Below, piece after piece: positions 1 to 7,687 of a stretch of 28,265 bases of DNA. The number at the start of each line of letters is the position of its first letter. Positions within the stretch are counted from its first letter, which is position 1. This DNA comes from UBA8190 sp003453695 (GTDB lineage Bacteria > Actinomycetota > Acidimicrobiia > Acidimicrobiales > UBA8190): the NCBI GenBank assembly GCA_036796975.1, contig DAIRBY010000033.1:1-28265 (forward strand). The letters run 5' to 3'. A model generated the notes under the pieces. It made no database searches, was not told the origin of the DNA, and saw nothing but the letters and a program-made list of their open reading frames with translations. The position numbers and the translations under genes were made by a program.

Positions 1-636
1 GCCACGGGATCGCCGCCGACCATTCCGGGCGCGCAGAACCTGCGGGCCGGCTACCAGCAGGGCCTGGCCGCCTTCGACGACTGGTCGCAACAGAACTTCG
101 GTGCGCCCTTCTGGATGGCGGCCGAGCCGGAGCGGGATGCGCTGATCCTCCTCGCCTCCAACCCGCTTCTGGGCGCCGCCTCGCAGAACGGCCTGCCCGG
201 GCTCCCCCCTCCCCTGCCCAACCCGGTGCCCCCCCCGGCGGCAGCGGCGCTGTTCGGCGTCATGGTGCTGCACACCATCCAGGGCACCTACTGCCTGCCC
301 GAGTACAACGGGCTGTCCGACAAGTCGTCGTACCCCGGCGGGGGCCAGGTGACGTGGGCCTCGGTGGGCTGGGACGGCGACACGGTGCCCCTCGGCAACG
401 CCATCTACTTCGACGGGCCCGGGAGCCCGGGCCCCGGCCAGGGCGAGAACGCCGGTTTCGGCGGCACACCGGGCAATTCCAACAAAGTGTTCGTCCCCCG
501 GGGCACCGCCGTGGAGTACCGGCCGACGTCCACCCCGGGTGCGAACCCCGTGGCGGCCACGCTCGGGAACTTCTCGGTGCTGATCGAGGCCCTCGAGAAG
601 GCCGGTGCCATCGTCAAGTCCCTGGCCCAGTCATGA
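1..636 (+). CDS. Gluconate 2-dehydrogenase subunit 3-like protein (5' partial)
   Basis: The frame is open from the first base of the window to a TGA at 634-636, so the start lies outside; 211 residues are visible. It matches in layout the small subunit of membrane-bound FAD sugar/alcohol dehydrogenases: a helical protein of roughly 150-250 residues, encoded just before the GMC subunit and thought to assist its export and activity. The visible part has an Ala/Pro-rich middle (about residues 60-80) and a region rich in Gly, Tyr and Trp, including GVMVLHTIQGTYCLPEYNG. The stop overlaps the ATG of the next gene in ATGA, so the two are probably co-translated. No catalytic motif is visible and the assignment rests mostly on the partner gene. 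Any export signal would be upstream of the window. Confidence 0.72.
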   Translation, partial: ATGSPPTIPGAQNLRAGYQQGLAAFDDWSQQNFGAPFWMAAEPERDALILLASNPLLGAASQNGLPGLPPPLPNPVPPPAAAALFGVMVLHTIQGTYCLPEYNGLSDKSSYPGGGQVTWASVGWDGDTVPLGNAIYFDGPGSPGPGQGENAGFGGTPGNSNKVFVPRGTAVEYRPTSTPGANPVAATLGNFSVLIEALEKAGAIVKSLAQS

Positions 637-2639
637 GCAAGCCCAAGGCCGTCATCGTCGGGAGCGGCGCTTCCGGAGGCATGGTGGCCCGCCTCCTGGC
701 CAGAGCCGACTGGGACGTGGTCATCCTCGAGAAGGGGAACAGCTACATCACCTTCCCGGGCGCTTCGCAGGGACAGGTCCGCAACCCGGGCATCACGCCC
801 GACAAGGTCTCGAACCTGTGGGCCAACGACGAGGTCGGCTACGAGGCCCGGCCCAAGGCCATGGGGCAGGACCCCCTCCTCGAGCCGAGGTCGTTCCGCG
901 TGTCCACGAGCGCCGGGAAGCGCGAGTTCGTGGGTGACGTCAACACGCTGCCGACGACGGTCGGCGGGGGCACTGCCCATTACGACGCCAAATTCCGTCG
1001 CCTGCGGGAGATCGATTTCGTCACCAATTCGGCGTTCGCCAAGTATGCGGGTACACCGGCAGGGCAGTCGGCCATCCCCAACGCCAATTACGCCGACTGG
1101 CCCATGCAGTACAAGCACCTCGAGGCCTTCTATGCCATCGCCGAGGAGGTCGTCGGGGTACAGGGTCCCGCCCACCGCGACTCGTCCGGACGGATCGTCA
1201 ACCCCAACCCGCACGAATCGTGGCGCTCGACGCCGTTCGCCATGCCGCCCGGGCCGGGCCAGCTCAACAGCCTGCTGCCCTACTACGCCGCCAACGTGCT
1301 CGGCTACGGGGCGGCGCCGGTGCCCACCTCGATCATCTCCCGTCCCTACCGGGGACGGTCGGCCTGCGTGAACTGCTCGTTCTGTCTGGACTACGGCTGC
1401 CCGGTCAACGCCAAAGGCGGCGGGGTGTGGCAGGTGGTCGACGCGCTGGCCGCCGGTGCCCAGCTCATCTGGAACGCCAACGTCGTGAACTTCGAGTTCG
1501 GACCGTCATCCGGGGGGCGCCAGGCGGTATCTGCCGTCAACTACCTCGATCTCGAGCCGACCCGTTCGACCTACGGGACCATCCAGACCATCACCCTCAG
1601 CCCGGGTGACGTCTTCGTACTGGGCAACACCCCGATCGAGGCCACCCGCTTGTCGTTGCTGAGCGGGATCGGTGGGGCCACCCACGCCTACGACCCCAGC
1701 CATCAACTCGGGGCCAACCTCATGTTCCACCTCCAGACCAACGCCCTGGCGGTGATGAACGAGGAGATTCACTCCTTCCGGGGACGCACCTCCACCCACA
1801 CCATGGACGCCTTCGCCGGCGCCGGCCCCACCGTCGAGGCGTTCGACCCGGCCATCCCCCGGGGCGGGATCATGGAGATGGGCGGCAACCTGAACCCCAT
1901 CCAGGCAGGGAGCGAGGTGGCCGCCTTCTTGTACGGCGAGCCGCTCAAGACCTACATGTCGCTGGCGCCCTTCACCCAACGGCTGGTCGCCTTCACGCTG
2001 CAGGGCGAGGACATGCCCCAGCTGTCCAACCTGGTCGACCTCGACCCCGACATCGTGGACGTGTACGGCGTGCCCGTGCCGCGTGTCACCTACCAGAGCC
2101 ATCCCTACGAGCTGGCCGCTTCCGCGTACTACGCGCCGAAGATGCTCGAGATCCTGGAGGCCATCGGCGGGCCGGGCACGCCGTATCCCACGATCCACGC
2201 CCTGTTCGCCGCGTCCATCAACACGACGCTTCCGCCCGCCCTACCGGGAACGGTGGACGCCGCCCTCCTCCCCGTCACCAGCCAGACCCCCTTCAACAAC
2301 ATCCCGGCCAGCCGGCACATCCTGGGGACGCATCGAATGGCGCTCACCCCCGACGGTGGTCCCTGCGACCCCTTCGGCCGCTACTGGAACTTCGACAACC
2401 TGTACCACGCCGGGGGCGGCCTGTGGGTCACAGCGGCGGGGTTCAACGTCACGCTCACGATGTCGGCGTTGTCCTACTGGGCGGCGGCCGCCCTGGTCGC
2501 CGGGATCGGTGCCGGCAACGCGTCGGCGAAGGCGGCGGACATGGACGGGACTGCCGCCACGCTTCGCAACGTGATCGCCGCATACGACCAGGACACGATG
2601 ATCGGACAAGTCATCAAGGGCGGGTACACGCCTCAGTAG
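633..2639 (+). CDS. GMC-family FAD-dependent dehydrogenase (gluconate 2-dehydrogenase-like large subunit)
   Basis: This is a 668-residue flavoprotein that probably oxidises a sugar, polyol or alcohol. The N-terminus has the ADP-binding Rossmann motif GSGASGG (residues 10-16) and the acidic end of strand 2 (LEKG, about 32-35). Near the C-terminus, HILGTHRM (from H562) and the position of N605 in FNVTLT correspond to the catalytic His and Asn of the GMC fold; the usual NP is NV here. A cysteine cluster, C245-x2-C248-x2-C251-x4-C256-P, resembles clusters in long-chain alcohol oxidases and in iron-sulphur-carrying FAD dehydrogenases. The frame is open further upstream, but the ATG at 633, four-base overlapped with the preceding stop, places GSGASGG at the expected distance. 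There is no own signal peptide, so it may be exported with subunit 3. No cytochrome c subunit follows. The substrate is unknown. Confidence 0.9.
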   Translation: MSKPKAVIVGSGASGGMVARLLARADWDVVILEKGNSYITFPGASQGQVRNPGITPDKVSNLWANDEVGYEARPKAMGQDPLLEPRSFRVSTSAGKREFVGDVNTLPTTVGGGTAHYDAKFRRLREIDFVTNSAFAKYAGTPAGQSAIPNANYADWPMQYKHLEAFYAIAEEVVGVQGPAHRDSSGRIVNPNPHESWRSTPFAMPPGPGQLNSLLPYYAANVLGYGAAPVPTSIISRPYRGRSACVNCSFCLDYGCPVNAKGGGVWQVVDALAAGAQLIWNANVVNFEFGPSSGGRQAVSAVNYLDLEPTRSTYGTIQTITLSPGDVFVLGNTPIEATRLSLLSGIGGATHAYDPSHQLGANLMFHLQTNALAVMNEEIHSFRGRTSTHTMDAFAGAGPTVEAFDPAIPRGGIMEMGGNLNPIQAGSEVAAFLYGEPLKTYMSLAPFTQRLVAFTLQGEDMPQLSNLVDLDPDIVDVYGVPVPRVTYQSHPYELAASAYYAPKMLEILEAIGGPGTPYPTIHALFAASINTTLPPALPGTVDAALLPVTSQTPFNNIPASRHILGTHRMALTPDGGPCDPFGRYWNFDNLYHAGGGLWVTAAGFNVTLTMSALSYWAAAALVAGIGAGNASAKAADMDGTAATLRNVIAAYDQDTMIGQVIKGGYTPQ

Positions 2640-2658
2640 CGATGGCGGTCGGCGGGGC

Positions 2659-2688
2659 GCGGTGGCAACTACTTGGGGTTGCCACTGC
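2659..2688 (+). terminator. Hairpin downstream of the GMC gene
   Basis: Perfect 8-bp inverted repeat GTGGCAAC / GTTGCCAC (2662-2669 and 2678-2685) with an 8-base loop, extendable to 11 pairs (one G-U). It begins 20 bases after the GMC stop. There is no T-run, so it would be an intrinsic terminator of the GC-rich actinobacterial kind or an mRNA 3'-end stabiliser. Confidence 0.5.
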
Positions 2689-2716
2689 CGCCGGGGGGTC
2701 CGAGCCGATCGGCCTG

Positions 2717-2742
2717 GCCGGCCACCCCTTGGGGTGACCGGC
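2717..2742 (+). terminator. Second GC-rich hairpin after the GMC gene
   Basis: The palindrome CACCCCTTGGGGTG (2723-2736) is perfect and is flanked by GCCGG / CCGGC after a single C-A mismatch, giving a long stable stem. It is the second hairpin in the 250-base gap between the GMC gene and the next gene, which has its own promoter-like box. A tandem terminator is the simplest reading. Confidence 0.5.
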
Positions 2743-2878
2743 GGCCCGTTCGCCACCTCGTGTTCGCCACCTGGACCGTCTGGAAAACGCTTCGTGGACG
2801 GAGATCTTGCGGGAATCGGCCGCCGGGTCGTGCGCCCTGCTGGTCACCACGGCGCGTGCCCGTTTCTGCTCCGCTCCG

Positions 2879-2884
2879 TACCAT
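2879..2884 (+). promoter_or_regulatory. -10 box TACCAT, leaderless start of flavodoxin-like gene
   Basis: TACCAT is followed by exactly six bases and then GTG at 2891. A TANNNT hexamer 6-8 bases before an A/GTG is the layout of leaderless actinobacterial transcripts. It supports this start over the TTG at 2807. Confidence 0.5.
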
Positions 2885-2890
2885 CACGAG

Positions 2891-3397
2891 GTGGCCCGTG
2901 AGATCGACGGGGAGGAGCCGGTCCCCGAGACACGGCATGGCCTGCTGGTGGTGCACCATTCGCGCGCCGGGCACACCGAGATCCTCGTCGAGGCGGCTGT
3001 GGGCGCAGCCCGAGCTGCCGTGGAGGACTCCGACCTTCCGGTCGAGGCCCTGAGCGCTTTCGAGGCAGGTCCGGACGAGGTCCTGCGCGCCAGCGGAGTC
3101 CTGCTCGCCACGCCGGCCCGTTTCGGGTACATGTCCGGGGCGCTCAAGGACTTCTTCGAGCGCATCTACCACCCGTGCCTGGAACGGACGCAGGGCCTCC
3201 CCTACGCCCTGCTGGTCAAGGGCGACACCGACACCTCAGGGGCCGTGGCCAGTGTCGAGAGGATCGCCACGGGCCTGGCCTGGCGCCGCGTGCTTCCCGC
3301 CCTCGAGGTGGTGGGCGAGATCCGGCCCGAGGACCTCGAGGCGGCCGCCGAGCTCGGAGGGTCCCTGGCGGCGGGGCTCGACACCGGCGTCTTCTAG
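2891..3397 (+). CDS. Flavodoxin / NADPH-dependent FMN reductase family protein
   Basis: A 168-residue protein with the flavodoxin-like fold. After a short N-terminus, a beta-strand (GLLVVHH) leads into SRAGHTEILVEA, the phosphate-binding loop for FMN. Residues around 75-95 read GVLLATPARFGYMSGALKDFF, the family signature that packs on the isoalloxazine ring (compare the P-x-x-x-x-x-x-S-G-x-x-K-x-F-x-D/E-R pattern). It probably moves electrons between NAD(P)H or a redox partner and a small acceptor; the partner is not identifiable. The frame is open upstream to a TTG at 2807, but the GTG at 2891 follows a leaderless-type box and removes an unlikely N-terminal extension. It is separated from the GMC gene by two hairpins, so it is probably its own transcript. 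Confidence 0.82.
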   Translation: MAREIDGEEPVPETRHGLLVVHHSRAGHTEILVEAAVGAARAAVEDSDLPVEALSAFEAGPDEVLRASGVLLATPARFGYMSGALKDFFERIYHPCLERTQGLPYALLVKGDTDTSGAVASVERIATGLAWRRVLPALEVVGEIRPEDLEAAAELGGSLAAGLDTGVF

Positions 3398-3411
3398 GCC
3401 CACCAACCGTC

Positions 3412-3425
3412 TCCGCCCGGGCGGA
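3412..3425. terminator. Palindrome between convergent genes
   Basis: The perfect 14-base palindrome TCCGCCCGGGCGGA lies in the 49-base gap between the ends of two converging genes. It would form the same short GC stem on either strand, fitting a shared bidirectional terminator, although the loop is tight and no T-run follows. Confidence 0.4.
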
Positions 3426-3446
3426 AGCGCCGAAGACCGACCCTGC

Positions 3447-4445
3447 TCACGCGACGGCAGCGGGCTGTCGCGGCTCCAGCCCGGCGGCGCGGTACACGGC
3501 GTCGATGACGGTCATGTTGGCCACGGCGTCGTCGGGACCGGTGATCGGTTTGGCGCCGTTCAACACGGCGTCGGCGAACGCCTCGAGCTGGAAGTCGTAG
3601 GTGGGCCGCCGCACCACGTGCTCGACGCGGCGTCCGCCCCGCCCTCGCAGGGTGAGCCGGTGGAACATGTTCGGCATCACGGGGTTGAGGACCTGCAGCG
3701 AGCCGCTCGAGCCTCGCACCGTGAAGCCGAGGCGGAGCAGCTGGGCGGACAGCATCGAGCACGTGGTCCTGCCCGTGACCCCGTCGGCGAAGCGGTAGTG
3801 CGCCTGCACGAACCGGTCGACTCCCGGCGAGAAGAGCCGCATCCTGGCGCCGGTGACCCGAGGCTCGGCTCCGGCCAGGTGGCGCAGCATGTGGATCGTG
3901 TAGCAGCCGGCGTCCATGAGGGCGCCGCCCGCCAGCGCCAGCTGCCAGCGGATGTCCTTGCGCAGGAGCAGCGGGAAGCACAGGCGGGTGTCGATGTGCT
4001 CGATCGTCCCGATGGCCCCCTCGTCGAGCAGCTGGCGCGCCCGGGCGAACAGTGGGTGGTAGCGGTAGTGGAACGCCTCCATCACCACCAGCTCGGGACG
4101 GTCCTCCGCCGCCGACCGGACCAGCGCCGCTTCCTCGGCGTTGGCCGTGAACGGCTTCTCGCACAGCACGTGCTTGCCGGCAGCCAGCGCCGCCAAGGTC
4201 CAGGACCCGTGCAGGCCGTTGGGGAGCGGGATGTACAAGGCGTCGAGGTCGGGGTCCTCGACCATCGCCCGGTAATCGGGGAGGACGCGTGGGATGCCGT
4301 GCTTGTCGGCGAAGGCCTGGGCTCTGTTGCGGTCCCGGGCGGCGACGGCGGTCACCGACACGTCGTCCACGCCTCGAGCCGGGTTGACCACGGCCGCCGG
4401 AGCGATGCGGGCCGCCCCCAGGATCCCGAGACGGATGGGAGGCAT
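3447..4445 (-). CDS. Gfo/Idh/MocA family NAD(P)-dependent oxidoreductase
   Basis: A 332-residue dehydrogenase of the glucose-fructose oxidoreductase / inositol dehydrogenase family, which oxidises or reduces sugars, cyclitols or dihydrodiols with a nicotinamide cofactor. The N-terminal Rossmann domain starts with RLGILGAARIAP (residues 5-16). The hallmark EKP, containing the conserved Lys97, is at 96-98, preceded by NGLHG at 76-80. The C-terminal alpha/beta domain carries DAGCYTIHMLRHL (178-190), with the conserved Asp and His at 178 and 185. Length and motifs are complete. TAACCT lies six bases before its ATG on the minus strand, indicating a leaderless transcript. The substrate cannot be told from sequence; the trans-1,2-dihydrobenzene-diol dehydrogenase-like branch is one possibility. 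Confidence 0.93.
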   Translation of the reverse strand: MPPIRLGILGAARIAPAAVVNPARGVDDVSVTAVAARDRNRAQAFADKHGIPRVLPDYRAMVEDPDLDALYIPLPNGLHGSWTLAALAAGKHVLCEKPFTANAEEAALVRSAAEDRPELVVMEAFHYRYHPLFARARQLLDEGAIGTIEHIDTRLCFPLLLRKDIRWQLALAGGALMDAGCYTIHMLRHLAGAEPRVTGARMRLFSPGVDRFVQAHYRFADGVTGRTTCSMLSAQLLRLGFTVRGSSGSLQVLNPVMPNMFHRLTLRGRGGRRVEHVVRRPTYDFQLEAFADAVLNGAKPITGPDDAVANMTVIDAVYRAAGLEPRQPAAVA

Positions 4446-4451
4446 CGGCGC

Positions 4452-4457
4452 AGGTTA
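4452..4457 (-). promoter_or_regulatory. -10 box TAACCT, leaderless start of Gfo/Idh/MocA gene
   Basis: On the minus strand TAACCT is followed by six bases and the ATG at 4445. No Shine-Dalgarno sequence is seen before this ATG, which supports leaderless translation. Confidence 0.5.
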
Positions 4458-4521
4458 GGCCCGGCCCGGACCCCGAGTCCCCTCTCGGCGACGCCCAACG
4501 GTCACCGAAAGGACGCCCAGA

Positions 4522-4818
4522 GTGAGTCGTTCCTCATTCGGAAGCCGGACCGAGAACCTCAGGGAGGGCGGAGTGGCGCTTTTCGCGGTTGCCATCGTGG
4601 CCGATGTGGTGTTCGTGGCTGCCGTTGCATTCCTGCGGTCCCGGGCCCGATCCGAACGCGACCGCCAGCGCCGGCAGTTCGAAGCGGCGGCGGCCGAGGC
4701 CCGCCGTCTCGCCCAAGACGTGCTCATCGTGGATGCCAGCATCTCCGAGCTGTGCGAGCTCGTGATCGAGCAGTCCCTGCGCGAGATGGGCATGGAGGTG
4801 GGCACCGAGCCGGTCTGA
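4522..4818 (+). CDS. Small membrane-anchored protein with a charged helix
   Basis: An unrecognised protein of 98 residues from GTG 4522 (AAAGGA eight bases upstream), or 81 residues from GTG 4573, which has a stronger GGAGG five bases upstream. Residues about 18-38 form one hydrophobic segment (VALFAVAIVADVVFVAAVAF). It is followed by an Arg/Glu-rich stretch with heptad-like spacing (about 40-67) and a C-terminal helix. With the later start the membrane segment is right at the N-terminus, as in a signal anchor, leaving a cytoplasmic charged helix. The gene is divergent from the oxidoreductase and ends 38 bases before the acyltransferase. No function can be assigned. Confidence 0.6.
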   Translation: MSRSSFGSRTENLREGGVALFAVAIVADVVFVAAVAFLRSRARSERDRQRRQFEAAAAEARRLAQDVLIVDASISELCELVIEQSLREMGMEVGTEPV

Positions 4819-4844
4819 CCGAGCGGGCGGCGGCGACCCGGCCG

Positions 4845-4850
4845 TAAGCT
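4845..4850 (+). promoter_or_regulatory. -10 box TAAGCT, leaderless start of WS/DGAT gene
   Basis: TAAGCT, six bases, then GTG at 4857. There is no purine-rich ribosome-binding site in front of this GTG, so the box both gives a promoter and decides the start. Confidence 0.55.
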
Positions 4851-4856
4851 CGCACC

Positions 4857-6350
4857 GTGGAGCGCCTGGGCGGCCTGGACGCCGCATTTCTCTACTTCGA
4901 GACCCCGAGCATGCACATGCACGTCTGCGGGTTGCTCATCCTCGACCCGTCCACCATGCCGGGCGGATACTCCTTCTCCCGCATCCACCAGTTGCTCGAG
5001 GAGCGCCATCCCTTCATGCCGGCCATGAGCCGCAAGCTCGTGGCGCCGCCGTTCAACTTCGGTCGCCCCTACTGGGTGAAGGACCCCGACTTCGACCTCG
5101 ACTACCACCTGCGTCGCATCGGTGTCCCCTCCCCCGGCGGCGACAGGGAGCTGGCCGCCGTGGCAGGAGACATCGCCAGCCGGCCCTTGGACCGCTCCCG
5201 CCCCCTGTGGGAGATGTGGGTCGTCGAAGGCCTGGCCGGGGGGAAGGTGGCCATCTTCGCCAAGATGCACCACTCCACCATCGACGGCATCTCCGGCGCC
5301 AACCTCATGGTGTATCTGTTCGACCTGGAGCCCGTGCCCTCTTCGTCGCCCGAGATTCCGAAGGACACCGGCTCCGAGCGTGTGCCGGGAGAGCTCGAGC
5401 TCTTCGGTCGAGGAGCGGTGGAGACGTTGACCCGGCCCCTCGAGATGGCGCGGCTGGTGCCGAGCACGGTGATGCGCCTGGGCGAGACGATCCTGCGGGC
5501 GGGACGTCGCCGGGGCAAGGGACTGGCCGCCCCCTTCACGGCGCCCCGCACGTCGTTCAACGCCAGCATCACGCCGCACCGCACCATCGCCTTCACGGAG
5601 ATCCCCCTCGAGGACGTGAAGAAGGTGAAGGAGGCCTTCGGCGTCAAGGTGAACGACGTGGTGTCGGCAGTGGTGAGTGGCGCCTTGCGGCGTTATCTGG
5701 AGGCCGGGGACGAGTTGCCGGACAAGTCGCTCATCGCCGCCGTCCCCGTGTCCGTCCACGACCAGACGGCGGGTCACGAGGGCACCACCAAGGTCTCGCT
5801 CATGTTCTCGAGCCTGATGACCGACCAGGAAGACCCCGTGGAGCGGCTCAGGGCCATCGGCCAGTCCAATGCCGAGGCCAAAGAGCTGTACAAGATGGTC
5901 GGCGCCGACACCCTCATGAAGTGGGCGGAGCACGCCGCACCGAACACCTTCACCCTGGCGGCTCGCCTCTACTCAGGGTTGCGCCTGTCCGAGCGTCACC
6001 CGGTCGTGCACAACCTGATCCTTTCGAACGTGCCCGGCCCGCCTGTGCCGCTGTACGTGGCCGGCGCCCGCTTGACGGGGCTGTACCCGCTCGGTCCGAT
6101 CATGGACGGTGCCGGCCTGAACGTGACCGTGCTGTCCAACGAGGACCGCATCGGCGTTGGCTTCATCGCCTGCAAGGAGCTCGTGCCGGGGATCTGGGAT
6201 CTGGCCGAAGCCGTGCCCGAGGCACTGCACGAGCTCGTGACGGCGGCTGACAAGCAGAGCGCCCCCCAGGAGGCCAGACCGCGCCGGAAGCCGGCGACCC
6301 GGGCCCGCACAGGCGGGGGGACGAGCTCAGGCGGCGCGGGCGAGGCCTGA
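4857..6350 (+). CDS. WS/DGAT wax ester synthase / diacylglycerol O-acyltransferase
   Basis: A 497-residue acyltransferase that transfers an acyl chain from acyl-CoA to diacylglycerol or a fatty alcohol, making storage triacylglycerol or wax ester at the inner face of the membrane. The N-terminus LGGLDAAFLYFETP is typical of the family. PLW in RSRPLWEMWVVEGL (113-126) precedes the catalytic HHxxxDG motif, H138-H139-S-T-I-D143-G144. The C-terminal WS/DGAT domain has the conserved LSNVPGP. Length agrees with the usual 450-500 residues. The last 30 residues are a basic Arg/Lys/Gly tail without homology signal. Its 3' end overlaps the convergent hydrolase gene by 24 bases. Such enzymes often occur in several copies per actinobacterial genome, so substrate preference is unknown. 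Confidence 0.95.
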   Translation: MERLGGLDAAFLYFETPSMHMHVCGLLILDPSTMPGGYSFSRIHQLLEERHPFMPAMSRKLVAPPFNFGRPYWVKDPDFDLDYHLRRIGVPSPGGDRELAAVAGDIASRPLDRSRPLWEMWVVEGLAGGKVAIFAKMHHSTIDGISGANLMVYLFDLEPVPSSSPEIPKDTGSERVPGELELFGRGAVETLTRPLEMARLVPSTVMRLGETILRAGRRRGKGLAAPFTAPRTSFNASITPHRTIAFTEIPLEDVKKVKEAFGVKVNDVVSAVVSGALRRYLEAGDELPDKSLIAAVPVSVHDQTAGHEGTTKVSLMFSSLMTDQEDPVERLRAIGQSNAEAKELYKMVGADTLMKWAEHAAPNTFTLAARLYSGLRLSERHPVVHNLILSNVPGPPVPLYVAGARLTGLYPLGPIMDGAGLNVTVLSNEDRIGVGFIACKELVPGIWDLAEAVPEALHELVTAADKQSAPQEARPRRKPATRARTGGGTSSGGAGEA

Positions 6351-7577
6351 CTCGGCCACGGCGTCGTTGACGAGGCGGCGGACCGCTCCCGACCAGTAGA
6401 AGCCCACGTGACCGCCGCCGTAGGTGGCGAGCCGAGGCCGGTCCCAGTGCAGCCACAGGCGATGGGCGTGCCCGAAGGTGGCCATCCGGTCGCCCAGCCC
6501 GCCGAAGATGAATCGCCCCTCGAGCGGCACTCGGCAGGCGAGGCCGAGCGGCGAGACGACACGGTGCACGTCGTCGGCGGCGGAGCCGAGGGCGCCGTGC
6601 TTCTCGGCCTGTCGTGCGATGGCGGGCGTGCTGTGACGCCGGAACAGGTCGGGCAGGTCCACGACGGGGATCCCGGCGATGACGCAGCACAGGTCGTCCT
6701 CGAGGGCGGCGACCAGTGATGCCACGTGCCCACCCAGGGAATGGCCGAAGATCCCGACCCGCTGCGCCCCTTGGTCGGCCCGCAACCACGCCACGAGGCG
6801 TCGGACGTCCCAGGCCGCTTGCGCCAGGCCGTGCATGGAGTCGACGAGGTCGATGGACATGAAGCCCTCGCCCGGTGCACGGCCGCCCGAACGCCGGCCG
6901 TGCATGGGCAGGACGGCAACGGCGACGTTTATCCCCTGGCGGACGAGCTGCGTGGCGCGGAAAGCGTTGAGGTCGAACAACGGGTTGGCGCCCATGCCGA
7001 ACCCGTGCACGCACACCAGCCACGATCCGGTGTCGTGACGGGCCCGCGCCACCCAGGCGTGGGCGGTGCGGTTGGCCGAGTACGAGAGCCAGCGGTCCCT
7101 TCCCGGCTCACCAGGACGCGGTTCCCAGGCGCTCGGGAAGGCGACGTGGTCGTAGCGCATGCCGGGGACCTGGGCAGGCCGTCGCACCACGAGGTCGGGG
7201 GCGGGCGGACGCCCGTGGTAGGCGGCAGGGTCCGCCAGCCAGCCACCGGCCTCGAGGGCGGCCCGTGTCGAGAGGAGGTCGGCGGCCGCCTTGGCGTAGT
7301 CGTCGCCCCTGGGAATGAGGCGCGGGTGCCTGAAGGCAGCGATCATCACCTCGTCCAGGAGCACCTGGGCGGCCAGCGCCGGGCTGGGACGGACGGGGAC
7401 CACGGTGTCGTCCACGTCGGCAGCCGCCGTGCGGGCGTTGGCGTGGGTGAGGAAGGCGGCCGTGCGCGGCGCCGCTTGCAGGACCCCCATGGTCCGGGGG
7501 TCACCGGCCACCCGCAGCGCCGCTCGCCACGCACTGCCCATGACCCCCGGGATCCGAGATGGAACGCCCACGCCCAT
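6327..7577 (-). CDS. Alpha/beta hydrolase
   Basis: A 416-residue protein with a complete alpha/beta-hydrolase catalytic set. The oxyanion-loop sequence CVHGFGMG is at about 189-196, the nucleophile elbow GHSLGG with Ser280 at 278-283, an acidic residue Asp363 in GGLGDR, and His390 in GGGHVGFYW. An N-terminal extension of about 150 residues precedes the core; it is longer than in simple esterases and may be a lid or helical domain. The frame is open to 7661, but ATG 7577 follows TAGGAT by eight bases and is the better start. No signal peptide is evident. It converges on the acyltransferase gene with a 24-base tail overlap; a role in lipid or ester turnover is possible but unproven. Confidence 0.85.
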   Translation of the reverse strand: MGVGVPSRIPGVMGSAWRAALRVAGDPRTMGVLQAAPRTAAFLTHANARTAAADVDDTVVPVRPSPALAAQVLLDEVMIAAFRHPRLIPRGDDYAKAAADLLSTRAALEAGGWLADPAAYHGRPPAPDLVVRRPAQVPGMRYDHVAFPSAWEPRPGEPGRDRWLSYSANRTAHAWVARARHDTGSWLVCVHGFGMGANPLFDLNAFRATQLVRQGINVAVAVLPMHGRRSGGRAPGEGFMSIDLVDSMHGLAQAAWDVRRLVAWLRADQGAQRVGIFGHSLGGHVASLVAALEDDLCCVIAGIPVVDLPDLFRRHSTPAIARQAEKHGALGSAADDVHRVVSPLGLACRVPLEGRFIFGGLGDRMATFGHAHRLWLHWDRPRLATYGGGHVGFYWSGAVRRLVNDAVAESGLARAA

Positions 7578-7585
7578 CGACAACG

Positions 7586-7591
7586 ATCCTA
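7586..7591 (-). promoter_or_regulatory. -10 box TAGGAT before the alpha/beta hydrolase
   Basis: On the minus strand TAGGAT is followed by eight bases and the ATG at 7577. The embedded AGGA could also serve as a weak ribosome-binding site, so leaderless and leadered readings remain open; both favour this ATG. Confidence 0.4.
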
Positions 7592-7687
7592 AAGGGACAT
7601 TCCGGCGCGCCGGTGGAGCCTCCGGGCTGTCACCGAGCCGTACAGTGTGCCTGCCACGCAATGTTCCTACCCGCAGAGGAGCGGTCC

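Noticed and set aside
354..632. Longer N-terminus for the GMC gene
   Set aside because: The extension is Arg/Pro/Gly-rich shadow sequence over the subunit 3 gene. ATG 633 puts the FAD motif at the normal position.
3252..4847. 531-codon open frame on + opposite the Gfo/Idh/MocA gene
   Set aside because: Antisense shadow caused by high GC; Arg/Gly/Val-rich without domains, while the opposite strand has clear motifs.
4455..5933. 492-codon minus frame opposite the WS/DGAT gene
   Set aside because: Shadow frame: His/Gly/Arg-biased, no recognisable domain, and overlaps a gene with an intact catalytic motif.
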